DNA of 64,000 bases from Hippopus hippopus (Eukaryota > Mollusca > Bivalvia > Cardiida > Cardiidae): positions 33,030,122-33,094,121 of the forward strand of contig OX328101.1 of the NCBI GenBank assembly GCA_946811185.2. Reading direction: 5' to 3'. The translations under genes and the position numbers were made by a program. Below the pieces are notes generated by a model. It had not been told where the DNA came from. It saw nothing but the letters and a program-made list of their open reading frames with translations, and did not search any database. Below are positions 23,085 to 35,120 of the stretch, piece after piece (position 1 is the stretch's first letter; each line of letters begins with the position of its first letter).

Positions 23085-23400
23085 GTACAAGCCAACATTT
23101 CCAAAAAAAAAAACGATTAAGACAAGAAATCACCAAAGAGTCATGGTATCATATCTCATGTACACGTAAAGGCCAACAGTTCTTTTAGAAAGCGAAGACA
23201 AGAAATCAAGGGCCATGCTATCAAGTCATCAACATCACGGATTCTTTAAAAGAGATGAAAAGATCCAAGAAATTACCAAAGAATTGTGCTATCAAGTCCT
23301 GTGTACAAGCAATCAGTTTCCTATGCTATCCACTCACATTTTCTTTATAAGAGAAAAAAATCATTGGATAAGGTAGCCCAAGAGTTATGGTATCAAGCCC
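23085..23400 (+). repeat. Degenerate tandem array, right part
   Basis: Continuation of the 70-bp array (ACAAGCCAACATTTCC, then GACAAGAAATCACCAAAGAG) on the far side of the inserted element F. Confidence 0.75.
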
Positions 23401-24587
23401 GGTGGTGCCTTCTACATTGGTGACGCCTGAAAAGACAGAAACTTCTGGGTTTACTTTAATAGTGGTTCACTTCAAAAGGAATCTGAAATCAATACCAAAC
23501 TGTTGAAAAAGAAAGGAGCAAGTGCAGTTAAATAGCTGGACGCTATATTTACAATATATTTGCGCAGTTAGGACTGTTTGGCGCTGGACGTGGCTAATGC
23601 GCTTCTTGGTCTCGTTTTACATAGTTTCTGTTTTACCCTCAGAAATGTATAAGACAAATAATAACTTTTATGCGGGAAGAATAGATCAGAACCTTACTGC
23701 ACCGAAATCGCAGTCTTTCTACGATCTACACCGTCTGCAAAGGTTAATAAAACGTCTTTGGCGCCGGAATGCGTTTTAAACGTGTAACTGGGTCACTGTG
23801 TCACATCCACAAAATCTGATTCGTGCAGGTCTATCTGCCTTTTAAAGACGAATTGGGTTACCGTTCTTTCTTGTGGGCAATGCATGCACAGAATCTTTTA
23901 TCTAATACTGATTATTTTGATATTTTGTATGTCGTTTCAACCAAAGATACCACTGGAAATACAATACTATTCGTTCCAAGGTATTCCAAAATTTAGTACC
24001 TAGGGATTAAAAAAACATTTTAGAGGGGAGGCCTTGTCAGCCCTAAGGCAAGTATGTTGTTATATGGTGTTATCTGACTGTACCTTTCTTTCTTTCATTT
24101 TCTAATTAAAATTGCACCTGAGTATGTTTACAGTGTAGGTTTAGTTACACTGTACCTTATGGACTGCGGATCAAGACCAGCCTTCTACGACCGTGTATGA
24201 GAACTCTAGAAGAGATGATCTTGAATCAAGCTTCCAGGTGTTTTTAAGAAAGGTTATATTCAATATTTGTTTGTTTGCACTATTTATTGGGATTATTATT
24301 CGATGACAAACGCACATTCCATAACGAAAAGAACTATACCTAGTGGCTTTATTCACAGAATCTCCCACCAACTGAAACAGTCACCCTCTTTCGAAAGTTT
24401 GTTAACCCTTATTACCGAACAGAGTGTTTTTGCGTTCATAGTGAGCATTTTTTAAAGATATTCTTGTCAAAGGAAAAACTTCTTTATCTTTTTTATAAAG
24501 ACATTTTATAGATCTAGGATTAGACTGCACGTTCTTAATCTATACTGTTCGCAAATTTTACTCATAACGCCCTTTTTATGCGAGCTA

Positions 24588-24809
24588 TTAATCTTTTACC
24601 AAACAATCCCTAGCTTTAACGACCCTGAAGAAGAAGGCTTTTAAAAGTATTGTGGGGGAAAATCCTGGTAAAAAATATTTTCTTCGTTTCCAAGATTGGT
24701 TGCTACTGTTTGTAAGACAAAGTTCATGTTTTGAGTAACATTTGATTTGCCGTCTGCAAATGCTTTCAATTTGGACAATTCTAATATTTCCTGTTTGGTA
24801 AACAGTTAA
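24588..24809 (+). mobile_element. Family B MITE, left hairpin arm shortened
   Basis: TTAATCTTTTACCAAACAAT start, AACGACCCTGAAGAAGAAGG, a reduced core, TTTGCCGTCTGCAAATGC, and GTTTGGTAAACAGTTAA end. Confidence 0.75.
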
Positions 24810-25106
24810 ACGCTACAACTCTTCCTGAATGACTCAGTTGAAACCATAAAAGCTTCTGGTCGTGAAGTGGTTTAATTATGTCCTCTGCAATCGTTAATTT
24901 ACACGAATAAAAGGGAACCTTCAGGCAATTAATAAAATGTACTTCGGAAACAGGAAAAACAAAACAGATGTTTGTTTTTAGATTTCTGTGGCGTTAAACC
25001 TCGCTTTCAGTTATATTTCAGTTTTATCATAGCGACAATGTACATTTTTATGTGTTTCACTAGTACTAAGCACGTTCTCTGTATGCAAATTTGGACTATA
25101 TCTACA

Positions 25107-25108
<2 letters not shown>

Positions 25109-25141
<33 letters not shown>
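25109..25141 (+). repeat. (CTGT)n microsatellite
   Basis: About seven TCTG/TGTC units. Confidence 0.9.
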
Positions 25142-25466
25142 ACATGTACTCCGATAAAAAGCCTGGGGAGACTTACATACATTGCAATTTTGAGGCTGTT
25201 TTGGCCATACACTCTATTTCTGTCAGACTAGATATCCGATCACACTGCTAGGTCATGGCATTGTGATCTTAATCTACAAGGTTAACAAAAGCAACAAAAC
25301 CTGCGCTCAGAGCTCTGATGGTTAGCCTGCCGAAAGAATCGATTTTCCATCCTTTTTCCCCAAGCAAACTGCAAGTCCATTACGTGACGACCACTTGAAA
25401 AATGTTTACTAAGTTCGCCGTTCAATGCAGTTTGATTTCGGTCTACATTGTCTAGAAAAGAGACTG

Positions 25467-25682
25467 AACCCTTATGCTGCTAAGCGAGATTCAAGGCGCT
25501 TTTGCGGACAGTGTAGATCAAGAACAGACTGCACAGAAAATGCAGTCTGATCTTAATCTAAACTGTCTGATAAGAAGATATTTTTTTCCCAAAAATATAT
25601 TTGAAATTGCAATATTTGTGTTTTTTGACAACTGGCTGGCTAGGGTCAATTTGTGCTTTGTGTTCTGACGGTAAAGGGTTAA
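25467..25682 (+). mobile_element. Family A MITE
   Basis: It starts AACCCTTATGCTGCTAAGCG, carries the hairpin with loop AGAAA instead of AGAAC, and ends GGTAAAGGGTTAA. Confidence 0.75.
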
Positions 25683-26031
25683 AAACAGTCATGCTGAACA
25701 ACAAAATGTATGAAAGCTATAATCGCTTTTCCCGCCATTTTTCACCTTAGTTCATCGAATTTCCACTTCACGAGTAAATGTTTATGGCTTCTCTCGCACT
25801 GAGCAGTCTTACCTTAATCTACACTGTCCGCATAAGAGACCAGATTTCTGTATAGCAATCTGATGCTGAATAGTTTGAAGAAAAAAAGATCAAGCTGTAA
25901 CAAGATGCTTGAATAATACAATCGATTTTCCCGCCTTTTTTTCCCCAAACTCATCGAACGCCATTTTCCTAATGACCACTTCAGTAAATGTTTATGACAT
26001 CTCACTTTTGAGGTCGTGATTTTTCTGGCCT

Positions 26032-26268
26032 TTAACCCTGTCCAGCTCTAGCAATCGCGTATTTTAACGACCTTGAGAAAGACAGCTTCTGAAAATATTG
26101 TGGAAAAGGAGAAAATATCTTTACCAACATTTTCTCCTTTTCCCATATTTTCTCCCCTATCAAAGAGAAATTCCGTGATGGGAGCCATGTTTGATACATG
26201 TATGTCTTCTATACATAAATGCTTTTAATATTGGACAAATATACGATTTTCATTTTTTGGTTCATGAT
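26032..26268 (+). mobile_element. Family B MITE, decayed right end
   Basis: TTAACCCTGTCCAG start, AACGACCTTGAGAAAGAC, hairpin around 26093-26150, and a diverged right terminus (TTTTTTGGTTCATG). Confidence 0.65.
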
Positions 26269-26895
26269 TTTCAACCATGTCCTGCTGATCACCATCTCTG
26301 ATGTGCTAAAAGAACAGAGTAGACTAAGATAAGACTGGGTGTCCATGCAGTCTGATCTAAGTCTGCTCCCTTCAATTGTAAGTCAGTAACTCAGGCTTTA
26401 GCGTACTTATTAAGGATCATTGCTTTCCAAACAATGGCGGTTTCTGTTGAAAGTTTTCATTCAGCATGTTAGGTTAGAGATTATGCTTGGCTTCTCGGAA
26501 ATAGGTTTTTTTTGTAGTAAGAGCTACTTACTTGTGACATTATTCGTGTGGTCTTGAAACGTGCCAAGCTTTTCTTGCAGCTTATTTTCATAAGAGTACA
26601 AACCTTTCAAAAGTTTCGTAACTGCAATTTTTTTCAAGGAGGATTTGTACTGCTTTTGCTTTCGAAAAACAAACAAACAACGCAAAAAATAGCCTTGATC
26701 TTGAATTGAAGTATTTACTAACTTACAGGGGGTATTAAACTAGATTTCGTCAAATTATCTTTTTTTTTTTCCTTGGGTCGGGTGTGTGTGTGTGGTGGCA
26801 GAGTTGAAATTTTGATCTTTAGGAAGGGAAAAAAAAAAAACGTAAAATCGGAAGGACATATACGTAGGACGTGACTGTGTTGAAAATGTATTAAA

Positions 26896-27155
26896 TGAGC
26901 CGTGCTCTGACAAAAGAGGGCAAAATGCACCTCCATGATGCATCTTACCTATCAAGCCATCATATAATCATGGATCCATAATAGCCACTGTCTTAAACAA
27001 GCGACTTAATCATGAGGTTCACGAGTCCTTGGACAAACAGGAAGTTGAACATTTGCGACAAGTTTCGGCTCAGGTCAGCCTGCGAGGACTGCGCTGGCTG
27101 ACCTGAGTCGATACTTTTCGCAGATGCATTTAGCCCCCTTTGCCAGAGCACGGCC
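26896..27155 (-). mobile_element. Family C hairpin element, reverse orientation
   Basis: TGAGCCGTGCTCTGACAAAA at the left and GCCAGAGCACGGCCCA at the right. The hairpin near the right end uses CTCAGGTCAGCC and GGCTGACCTGAG. Confidence 0.75.
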
Positions 27156-27549
27156 CAAATGTATTTATCCTTTGTTACGCTTTGATTTTTATACTGTTAT
27201 TTACGGAGTACAAATACAAAACAAACTCGGTAATCTCTACATGCGTTTCTAGTTTTTCTTTTTAAATTTAAAGCCATTTTTGCACGAGAATGAAAATTAA
27301 CAGTTTTCTTGGATTTTTTTAAAAACAAAAATCTACATGAAGTCTTGCCCAAATGTATTTATCCTTTGTTATCCTTTGTTACGCTATGATTGTTATACTG
27401 TTACTAACGGAGTACAAATACAAAACAAACTCGGTAACTTCTCTGCATGCATTTCTAGCTTTTCTTCTTAAATTTAAAGTCATTTTTGCACAAGAAAGAA
27501 ATTTAGCAGTCTGTCTTGGATAAAAAAAAAAATCTACATGAAATCTTGT
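27153..27549 (+). repeat. Direct duplication of about 194 bp
   Basis: Unit 1 starts GCCCAAATGTATTTATCCTT at 27153 and unit 2 starts with the same bases at 27347. Both contain GGAGTACAAATACAAAACAA and end near AAAATCTACATGAA. Unit 2 has an extra ATCCTTTGTT. Confidence 0.85.
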
Positions 27550-28223
27550 TTGATTCCCCTAAAAGAACCTCAGACATGATCAGTGTTATCGTCTATGAAT
27601 ACTTACAATATAGCATAAACCATTTTTTTTTAATCATATAGGCCTACGGCGCACTAGTTTCGTTCATTAGGTTTATTCATTCACACTCTGATCACAACTC
27701 GGTAAAGATGGATCACTACTACTAATACGAATATTATTTTGGGCCTTCATCATGCACGCTCTAGCATATTATTGACAATTATCATGTATTTACAATATTA
27801 CTGACATTTAAATTGATCGTTTTTTGGCTAGTTCTAGAAACTGCAAAGATATGAAGATCCGTAACGACAGGAGATCAAATTACTTAAATGGTGTTTCAAG
27901 CCGTTTTCAACTTTTTTTTTTTCACAACTATAGCTTACATATTCTAACTTGTATACTTCACGGATATCACCAGAAGTAAGTTTGGACTCCGAAATGCCCA
28001 TGGACACTTCTACGAAGAACCAGCGGCCCAAGTGCAGATGGAACCAAGCACTGCAGGTTAAAGTAAAGCACCTTAACAAGTCAACGGCACCGCCCCCCCC
28101 CCCCCTTGATTAAGAAAAATAACTCACGTTGTATATGATGATGTTAAGGTATTGTTTATCTCCCTTCTTTATCGCAGCACTCATGTACAACAGTTTTTAT
28201 ATAGTCAGATATAAGGAAACAGT

Positions 28224-28443
28224 TTAACCCTTTGGCTGCTAAGCGCAACTCTATGACCTTTTGCGGAGAGTGGAGGTCCAAGATCAGACTGCACAGAACG
28301 TGCAGTCCGATCTTGGATGTCTACTGTCCGATATGGAGATATCTTTCCCCAAAAATATCTTTGAAAAAAAGCAAAGCAAAACTTGGGTTGTTTCTGTCGG
28401 CTTGAAAGTTTCATTTGAAGTTATTTAGCAGGAGAAGGGTTAA
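28224..28443 (+). mobile_element. Family A MITE (TTAA-flanked, hairpin core), well-preserved copy
   Basis: TTAA at both ends, termini TTTAACCCTTTGGCTGCTAA and TTTAGCAGGAGAAGGGTTAA (imperfect inverted repeats), about 220 bp. The core is a hairpin with stem GACTGCAC/GTGCAGTC around AGAAC, extended by AGATC/GATCT arms. The TTAA target plus CCCTT-type ends suggest piggyBac-type mobilisation (inference). No coding capacity. Confidence 0.85.
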
Positions 28444-28751
28444 TTCATGATAGCCTTACGCAGCGGTAGATTATGTTAGATTAAAAGCAATATTCAAGAA
28501 ACCGTGACTTAACTTAGATTTTCTTTTGATTGAGCCAAGTTGTTTTATGCCCCTTATCTGACATAATTATGCAATCAAAAGTCATTTTGAGCAGTTTTAG
28601 ATGGAGAGCTGTGACTTTTATTGGAACGTCACGGTAATTTTATTTCCTTTTTCTGCAACTGATGTTCATCGTTCTAACCATTAAAATGTTTTTCATACAA
28701 AAAATTGTCTGACACGTTATCTTCTTCAAAACTTTTTGAGTAGGAGACTGT

Positions 28752-28821
28752 CGTTTATTGGTTGGGCGTCGGCCTTTAACAGCAAACGTTTATTGGTTGG
28801 GCGTCGGCCTTTAACAGCAAA
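28752..28821 (+). repeat. Perfect 35-bp tandem duplication
   Basis: Two identical 35-bp units starting CGTTTATTGGTTGGGCGTCG at 28752 and 28787, so the duplication is young. Confidence 0.92.
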
Positions 28822-29106
28822 GGTTCCGAGTAAGAATCTCTGATTGAGAGGGTTCAAACATTAGAACTACCCACATTGCGACGTGAGTACTTGTTGCGGT
28901 TTTAAAAACTGTTAAACATTGGTTCATACGGTATTAATTTTGCCTACCTGTGCAGAATCAGCCTGCTATGGCACACTGTTTCTGTTGAAAGTTCTACTGG
29001 AAAAGAAGTAACATGTTCTACATTACTCTGAAGAAAGTTGTTTCAGCCAAGTGTATCGCAAACAATTCTGCAGACTTGTAGGTTATCATGCTGTATGTCA
29101 GCCTAC

Positions 29107-29307
29107 TTAACCCCTAAGCTTCGGCTCATTGACCTTTTCCGAACAGTGTAGATCAAGATCAGACTGCACAGAACGTGCAGTCTGATCTTGGATCTACACT
29201 GTCCGATAAGTAGATATTATTCCCCAAAACATAAGGTTGAAACAGGAATATTTAGGTTTTTACCATCGAATTGAAAATATAGTTTTAGTTATTTAGCAGG
29301 ATAATGG
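29107..29307 (+). mobile_element. Family A MITE
   Basis: TTAACCCCTAAGC start, perfect-looking core hairpin around 29150-29205, and AGCAGGATAATGG end without the final TTAA. Confidence 0.8.
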
Positions 29308-29764
29308 CAAAGAACTTTATTTTCAAAAGAATAAATTGTTCTTGAACTCTGGTGAAAAAAGTATAGATCGATTTCTGTGTTACTCTGACGCAGAGCTGTT
29401 CATCCACAAAAAGAGTGTTGAAGAGAACAGAACTTCAAAGTTCAAAATGTACATGTATCATTGTAATACGTTTTCCTATTATCCTATTACTAGTATCATT
29501 ATTTCACTAATTCATTGTTACTATAAAAAGTATATAGGAAGGGTCACTTCTATATTCATAAACGATAAACTATTTGCACAATCTTGCAAATATGATTGGG
29601 GATTAGTGCATGTATACATAATCAAAGAATCACTGTGAAAACAAAAGTTGTTAGGAAAACACTTTTCAGAACTGAATGGCTGTTGTAAGCCAAAGAAAAG
29701 TTTTTGTTCAGCTATAAAGCTTTCTTCAAACAAAAGGATCTTATCATAAACCAATAACTGCACA

Positions 29765-30432
29765 AACGTAAGGGTCACACCAGGTCAAAAAGTAGGCCAC
29801 TAGGACAAGAAAAACCTTTTTGTACACTCTGGAGGCCACATTTTCAGTCCAATACTCATAAAACTTGGTCAGGATGTTTGGGGGAACTTTGAATTTTGGT
29901 CACATTGAGTTGAAAAGTTGCTTGCAGGGACAAATCTCAGAAAAAAAAAAAACCCTTGTGTTCACTCTATAGATTCCATATTTTCTGCCCAGTACAAATG
30001 AATGTTAGCAAAAATGTTTTTTCTTGGTGATATCTTCAACAAAATACGCATGAAAATGGGACAGAATGTTTGTTTTTAATGTTCTCTTGGATGACCTTGA
30101 AAATGTGTCATGCCAAGTCAAAAAGTAGGTCTTCGGGAAAAATCGCAGGAAAAATATTGTGTGCACTCTAGAGGCCACATTTCGAGCCCAATGCTTATGA
30201 AAATTGGTCAAAATGTTTGTTTCGGTGACATTTCAGATGAGCCTGAAAATAGGTCTAATGGGGTCAAAAAGTTGGTCACTGCGACACATTTTAAAAACCC
30301 TTATGCTGTGTACTCGAGAAGCCTTATTTTCCGCATATGTTTTTTTTTTTAAATATAAGCACTTGAATCTATTCAGCTCAATGTATCATTTTACTTAGGT
30401 GAGCGCTTTAGGGCCAACGGCCCTCTTGTTTG
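29765..30432 (+). repeat. Bivalve-type tandem element with ggccctcttgttt tail
   Basis: Three diverged units share GGTCAAAAAGTAGGCCACTA, CACTCTGGAGGCCACA and CATAAAACTTGGTCAGGATG motifs. The element ends TAGGTGAGCGCTTTAGGGCC then GGCCCTCTTGTTT. I recognise this type as widespread in bivalve genomes (from memory, not searched). Related tails end at about 8215 and 18840. Confidence 0.75.
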
Positions 30433-30640
30433 AAATTCTGGCCAACACAACTCCAAGATAAAAACAGTTTAACTGTTTTTCCATGATGAAAAAGTACCAA
30501 TGTCATTAATTCAACACCCTATGGGTAAAGCTATAATGAAAACATACCGGTTTCTACAGGGATTTTTCCCAGTTTGTCTGCTTCAAATTGGTTGCAGGAG
30601 GTAATGACTGTAAGTAGTAAAATGACCCTAGACCTATATT

Positions 30641-30860
30641 TTAACCCTGTAATCCTTATCCTGCTATAAAAATGAAATAAAACTTCCATGCCGATACTAA
30701 AAACCAAAATATTGCTATTTTTGACTAATTTTTTGGAGAAAAATATCTCCGTATCGGACAGTGTAGATCAAAGATCAGACTGCACGTTCTGTGCAGTCTG
30801 ATCTTAATCTACACTGTCGGCAAAGGGTCAGTGAGTCGCGCTAAGCAGTCTAAGAGTTAA
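30641..30860 (-). mobile_element. Family A MITE, reverse orientation
   Basis: Both TTAA ends are present. The loop reads GTTCT instead of AGAAC, so the element is inverted. Its right TTAA (30857-30860) is also the left TTAA of a family B copy. Confidence 0.85.
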
Positions 30861-31071
30861 CACATAATCCAGTGTTTGAACGACCATGAGTTACAAAGTG
30901 TTTCAAAACATCCTGGGAAAAAGAGAAAATGCTGTCAACCAGAATTTCCTTTTCCCCCGTAGTGTTTTCTCTTTCTGTATTGGGCAAATTCCATCATTTG
31001 AACCGCATTAAACTTGTCTGCAAATGCTCTGAATATGGACAAGCATAAAACTTTGTCTGATAAAGGGTTAA
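30857..31071 (+). mobile_element. Family B MITE sharing TTAA sites on both sides
   Basis: Its left TTAA is the right TTAA of a family A copy and its right TTAA (31068-31071) is the left TTAA of another family B copy. It contains AACGACCATGAG, GAGAAAATGCTGTCAACCAG and a GATAAAGGGTTAA end. Confidence 0.8.
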
Positions 31072-31284
31072 CTAAGTACCAAACAGTCCCCGTGTTAACT
31101 CAATCTGAGGGGAGAAAAGGTTTGAAAACAATATGGGAAAAGAGAAGATGTTGGTATTCACCTTCGTCTCCCATTTTCTACCATTTCATAGATAATTCCG
31201 ATAATTTTATCAGCACCCACTTTGTCGTCTGCAAAATGCGTTCAATTCAAAACCATCCAAAATTTTGTCGTTTTATAAATAGTG
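31068..31284 (+). mobile_element. Family B MITE, diverged, tandem with previous copy
   Basis: TTAACTAAGTACCAAACAGT start, GAAAACAATATGGGAAAAGA core, TTTGTCGTCTGCAAAATGCG and TTTGTCGTTTTATAAATAG end. The right TTAA is lost. Confidence 0.65.
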
Positions 31285-33727
31285 AATTCATTACATTGTA
31301 CTTATGGTCCAGAACATAAAAACACTGAAAGCATTGTGAAAAAAGAAAAAGAATTTCCTGGTTACGAGTATAGGCGATTTCTTTCCTTATTTTTTTTTAA
31401 TGATGTCTGATACAAAATGGAAACAGGTTGTCGTTTGTAGGTTGATTGGTTGAATGTTGTTTACTGCCATTTTGAACATTATTAGATTCATATCACGGTA
31501 ACAGGTCAAATATTCATGTATGTCCTATGATACACCAGTACTAGACTACGGATCTGACCAGTAGACTTGTCACCCAGTGCCTCTTGCTCCTTTATCAATA
31601 GGAGAATCTGGACTTTTATTTCTAAATTAAAATAATGAACATTTTCTGCAGGGAAAAGGATTTTACCCTAAACAACATAGTCCCGAATCTTAATGACCCC
31701 GGGGGTCAGGGTTTTCAAATTATCGTGGGAAAGAAAAACAAACGATGTTGACTACCCTTTAAGATACATTTTCAATAAAGCCTCATTTAATTTGCTTTGA
31801 TTAGGACAAGGGTAAAATTTTGTCGTTTGATGAAGAGAACATTGTAGCTTTTAGGAAAGACTGCTAGCATTTTTTATGAAATAGCAAATGCTGTACATGA
31901 TCAACTCTTCTTTCAACAAAATTCACTTTTTTCTTTCATCTAACGGCCTGGATCAGGATCTAGCTTCACAGAATGTGCAGTCTAATCTTTTTTTTTTATT
32001 TTCATACCATTAGCAAAACTGAAATTTTATGGTCTTTTTATATTAATTGAAAGTATCTGTTTTATATATGTAGAATTCTGAGGATTACTTCATCACCCCA
32101 AGAAACAAGCGTTCAGCAGAAAGACTTGATAATATCCCTGTGAAATATTTACAACCAACATGGATTGACTCGTTATCAAATAGCACAACTTAAACATTGT
32201 GGATAAACAGAAAAAAAATACTGGTTACCAGTGCTTTTTCCTTTTCACACAATGTTTTCAAATGATATCTTCTTCAGAGAAGTTAGAATTCGACATTGTT
32301 TGGTAAAGGGTTGAGGTTTGATCCAAATACATGCATGAAAATATTACGGCAAAATGAGAATTTTACCATTACATGTGGAAAAGAGTCAAGGATGGGGTTT
32401 GAGGTAGTGGTGGTTGTATATTTTACTTTGACTGTTTGCTGTTTTCAACCTAGTATGTCAGTTACACCACAGTTACAGGTGCGCCATATTCTAATGCTTT
32501 CCTCACTCGTCACAACTCGGCCGATTTCGTACCTACCGAGGTATGCCGAATGATGCTTTCCTGTGTACAGTATCTAATAATAGTAAAACACACACAACTT
32601 TTTCTATAGTATAGGTACATGTGACAGTCAAACAAAGCTGCCCCTTACATAAATCGACAATTTTCGGTGGTCAAAAGGGATCAAATCCTTTTTCAACCTT
32701 CTCAAAACTCAGAAAATGTTGGTGTAACGGAGGGGGTGTGTGTGTGTTAAACTCCTTTACTAAAGATTCCAAGGTTTTAACGACCCATAGGAAAAAAAAG
32801 CTTTTACAAACTTTGTGGAAAACGGAGAAATGCTGCTAAGTAGCATGTTCCGGTTTAGACTTCATCATTGTTCTCAAAACTCGCAAATTGTTCAAATTAC
32901 ATTTCTGATCCGCGAGGTTAAAGATATTTGATGTTGGGTCACACAGTGGACCTCTACCAAAACTGTTCAAACTATCTTCTTGTACTCTAACCTATACTAG
33001 ACGTAAGTTTTTAACGACCTTCCCTCAATGTTTTCTAAGCTTCGAAAACAAGTTTCAACTTTTGATTAACATTATTTTGTTGTCTTCAAATGCTTCCAAT
33101 TAGTCTAAAACTTTGTCGTTTGGTAAAGAGTTAAATGTCATCTAGATCTATAACGCAAACCGTTTTTTTTTTAATTCCAATAGCATTGTGCTGAAGTATT
33201 TTGATAAAAATTATAGTATTATGCGAAAATTTAAGGTTTCGGATTCGGATGTCCATCATTGCTTATTTGCGTATAACGTTTCTTTTCAGGATCACCAACC
33301 GATAAAATATTACAAGACATACGGTATTAAAAATAATTACTTACATATTTTTTCCTTACCAGCAGAAGGGCGCGGGGGGGGGGGGGGTAGGGTTTAACTA
33401 AGAGTAACAACTTTGACACACGGTAGCAAATATGAAATCAAGAGTTTCCTCCCTTGTTCCCAATCACGTTTCGCTCTTTTTACAATTTCGTCCTATCTCT
33501 AAATCGGGAAAAGTTCTAGACAGTGTTCTAATTCTAGACCCTCTAACTAGCCTTTTGGTTGGATGAGATGTTCTGCCTCAGCCAATCAGAAGTTCCATTT
33601 CGGTGTGGCACGTGTCAGAAAAAACTTTTCTCGTGATTAAGTCGAAACACGAATAAAAAAATTGAAATGAAATGCCATGGTGCCAAATTTAAAAGTGTTC
33701 AACGAATGTTATCAGTCCCTGAAGATC

Positions 33728-33958
33728 TTAACTCCTTAGCAGACGACAGAATGCTAGATTTGTCTAACTTGAGAGCATTTGCAGACAACATTATAAAATG
33801 TAACTCGAACGATTTTGTTTGTTTTCAAAAGGATTGAAAACTTTGTAGGAAAGGAGAAATTCAGACAACAAGCGTTTTCTCCTTTATCCTCAATGTTTTC
33901 AAAAGCCTTCTTCCTGGGGGTAGTAAAAGCACAGGATCTTTTGTAAAAGTGTTTTTAA
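33728..33958 (-). mobile_element. Family B MITE, reverse orientation
   Basis: TTAACTCCTTAGCAGACGAC start, GAGAGCATTTGCAGACAAC, core around 33835-33900, and a right TTAA at 33955-33958. Confidence 0.7.
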
Positions 33959-34659
33959 TGCAATATTTATACTTTTCTGATCCAAATAAAAAAGCAAAAA
34001 TGTTTGACAGTGCACATTAAGGGCGTTTTGTGCAGTCCGGTGTTTTTCGACTGTCTGATCTTAGCTGAAGTTGTTCCTGACATTTAGGAGGTACAGAAAT
34101 AGCAATATAATGACACCTTGTGAGACAGTCTAATATCTAAACTCTATGAGCAGAACAATACTCCAATTTCTGTTCTGTTCTGTTCTTAAAATTTAGGTTA
34201 CCGTTCAGACATGCTAAATAGTAGGGTGGGGGCGGGGGGAAAGGGAACGCATACACTTTTTTTGCGCCGGAAAGAACATTGCGATGTCAAGTTCTGCTCA
34301 AGCCTTGAAAACTTTTCAGTAGGATTCAAAACATCCTGACGTTGACTTTAAAGTATGACATCAGATCAGTTCCTAAATCAGCACATCGATTGACCGAAAA
34401 AGAGCCAGAAATAATCAAATTAAACAAAAGGCTACAAAAGATACCCAAAAGAACATAAAGAAACTGTGGCTTATAGTCTTTAATCTTTTATTACCACCAT
34501 GTCTTCCTCATTCAAAATGTGATATTTTCTTTTTATTCTCAATATTTACTATTCGCTTTTGCCATCCTAAAGCTACTGAACTCGACTAAAAATAGGTCTG
34601 CAGACAGACTACATCTAGACCAAACTACATAAAACATGCAGTTTAATCTTGTATAGAAA

Positions 34660-35120
34660 CACACCGATACCTTCGACTGAGAAACTCACAAAAATGACAA
34701 CAGCACATGTATGCCCAGATGGAAGGGGATACCATCCAAGACGAGGAATACGCCAGTAAAACTGACACAGCCTCTGTAGGCGTGTACCCTTGTGCATACA
34801 TGTACCAGCCCAGATGGAAGAGGATACTGCCTAAGACGAGTTACAAATCCCTGAACTTCTAACGCGCGGGTAAAACTGAGGCAACCTCTTCACGTGCTTG
34901 CCAATTTACATCGTACTTGTCTACAGATACCCATGGCTTTGGAGGCAACGTAGCAAATAGCAACATGACTACACTGATAGCAACATGACTGGACGGGTTA
35001 AATAAATCAGAATACCTAATTGGCCAATTACTGCTTTTCAAGGATCCATGTATCGTCCAGATGGACGACGAGGCTTCTCAAGACGAATTACAAGCTGCTG
35101 AACGTCTTAGACGTAGCTAA
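34660..35120 (+). repeat. Diverged tandem repeat
   Basis: CCCAGATGGAAGGGGATACC, CCCAGATGGAAGAGGATACT and CCAGATGGACGACGAGG, each followed by AAGACGA-type text and TAAAAC(T/C)GA. Period irregular. Confidence 0.55.

Noticed and set aside
22608..23136. Open frames over element F and its palindrome
   Set aside because: Mirror frames of a palindrome in a repeat; no family resemblance.
21760..23400. CRISPR-like array
   Set aside because: Repeat units are degenerate, about 70 bp with no constant-length spacers, in eukaryotic DNA.
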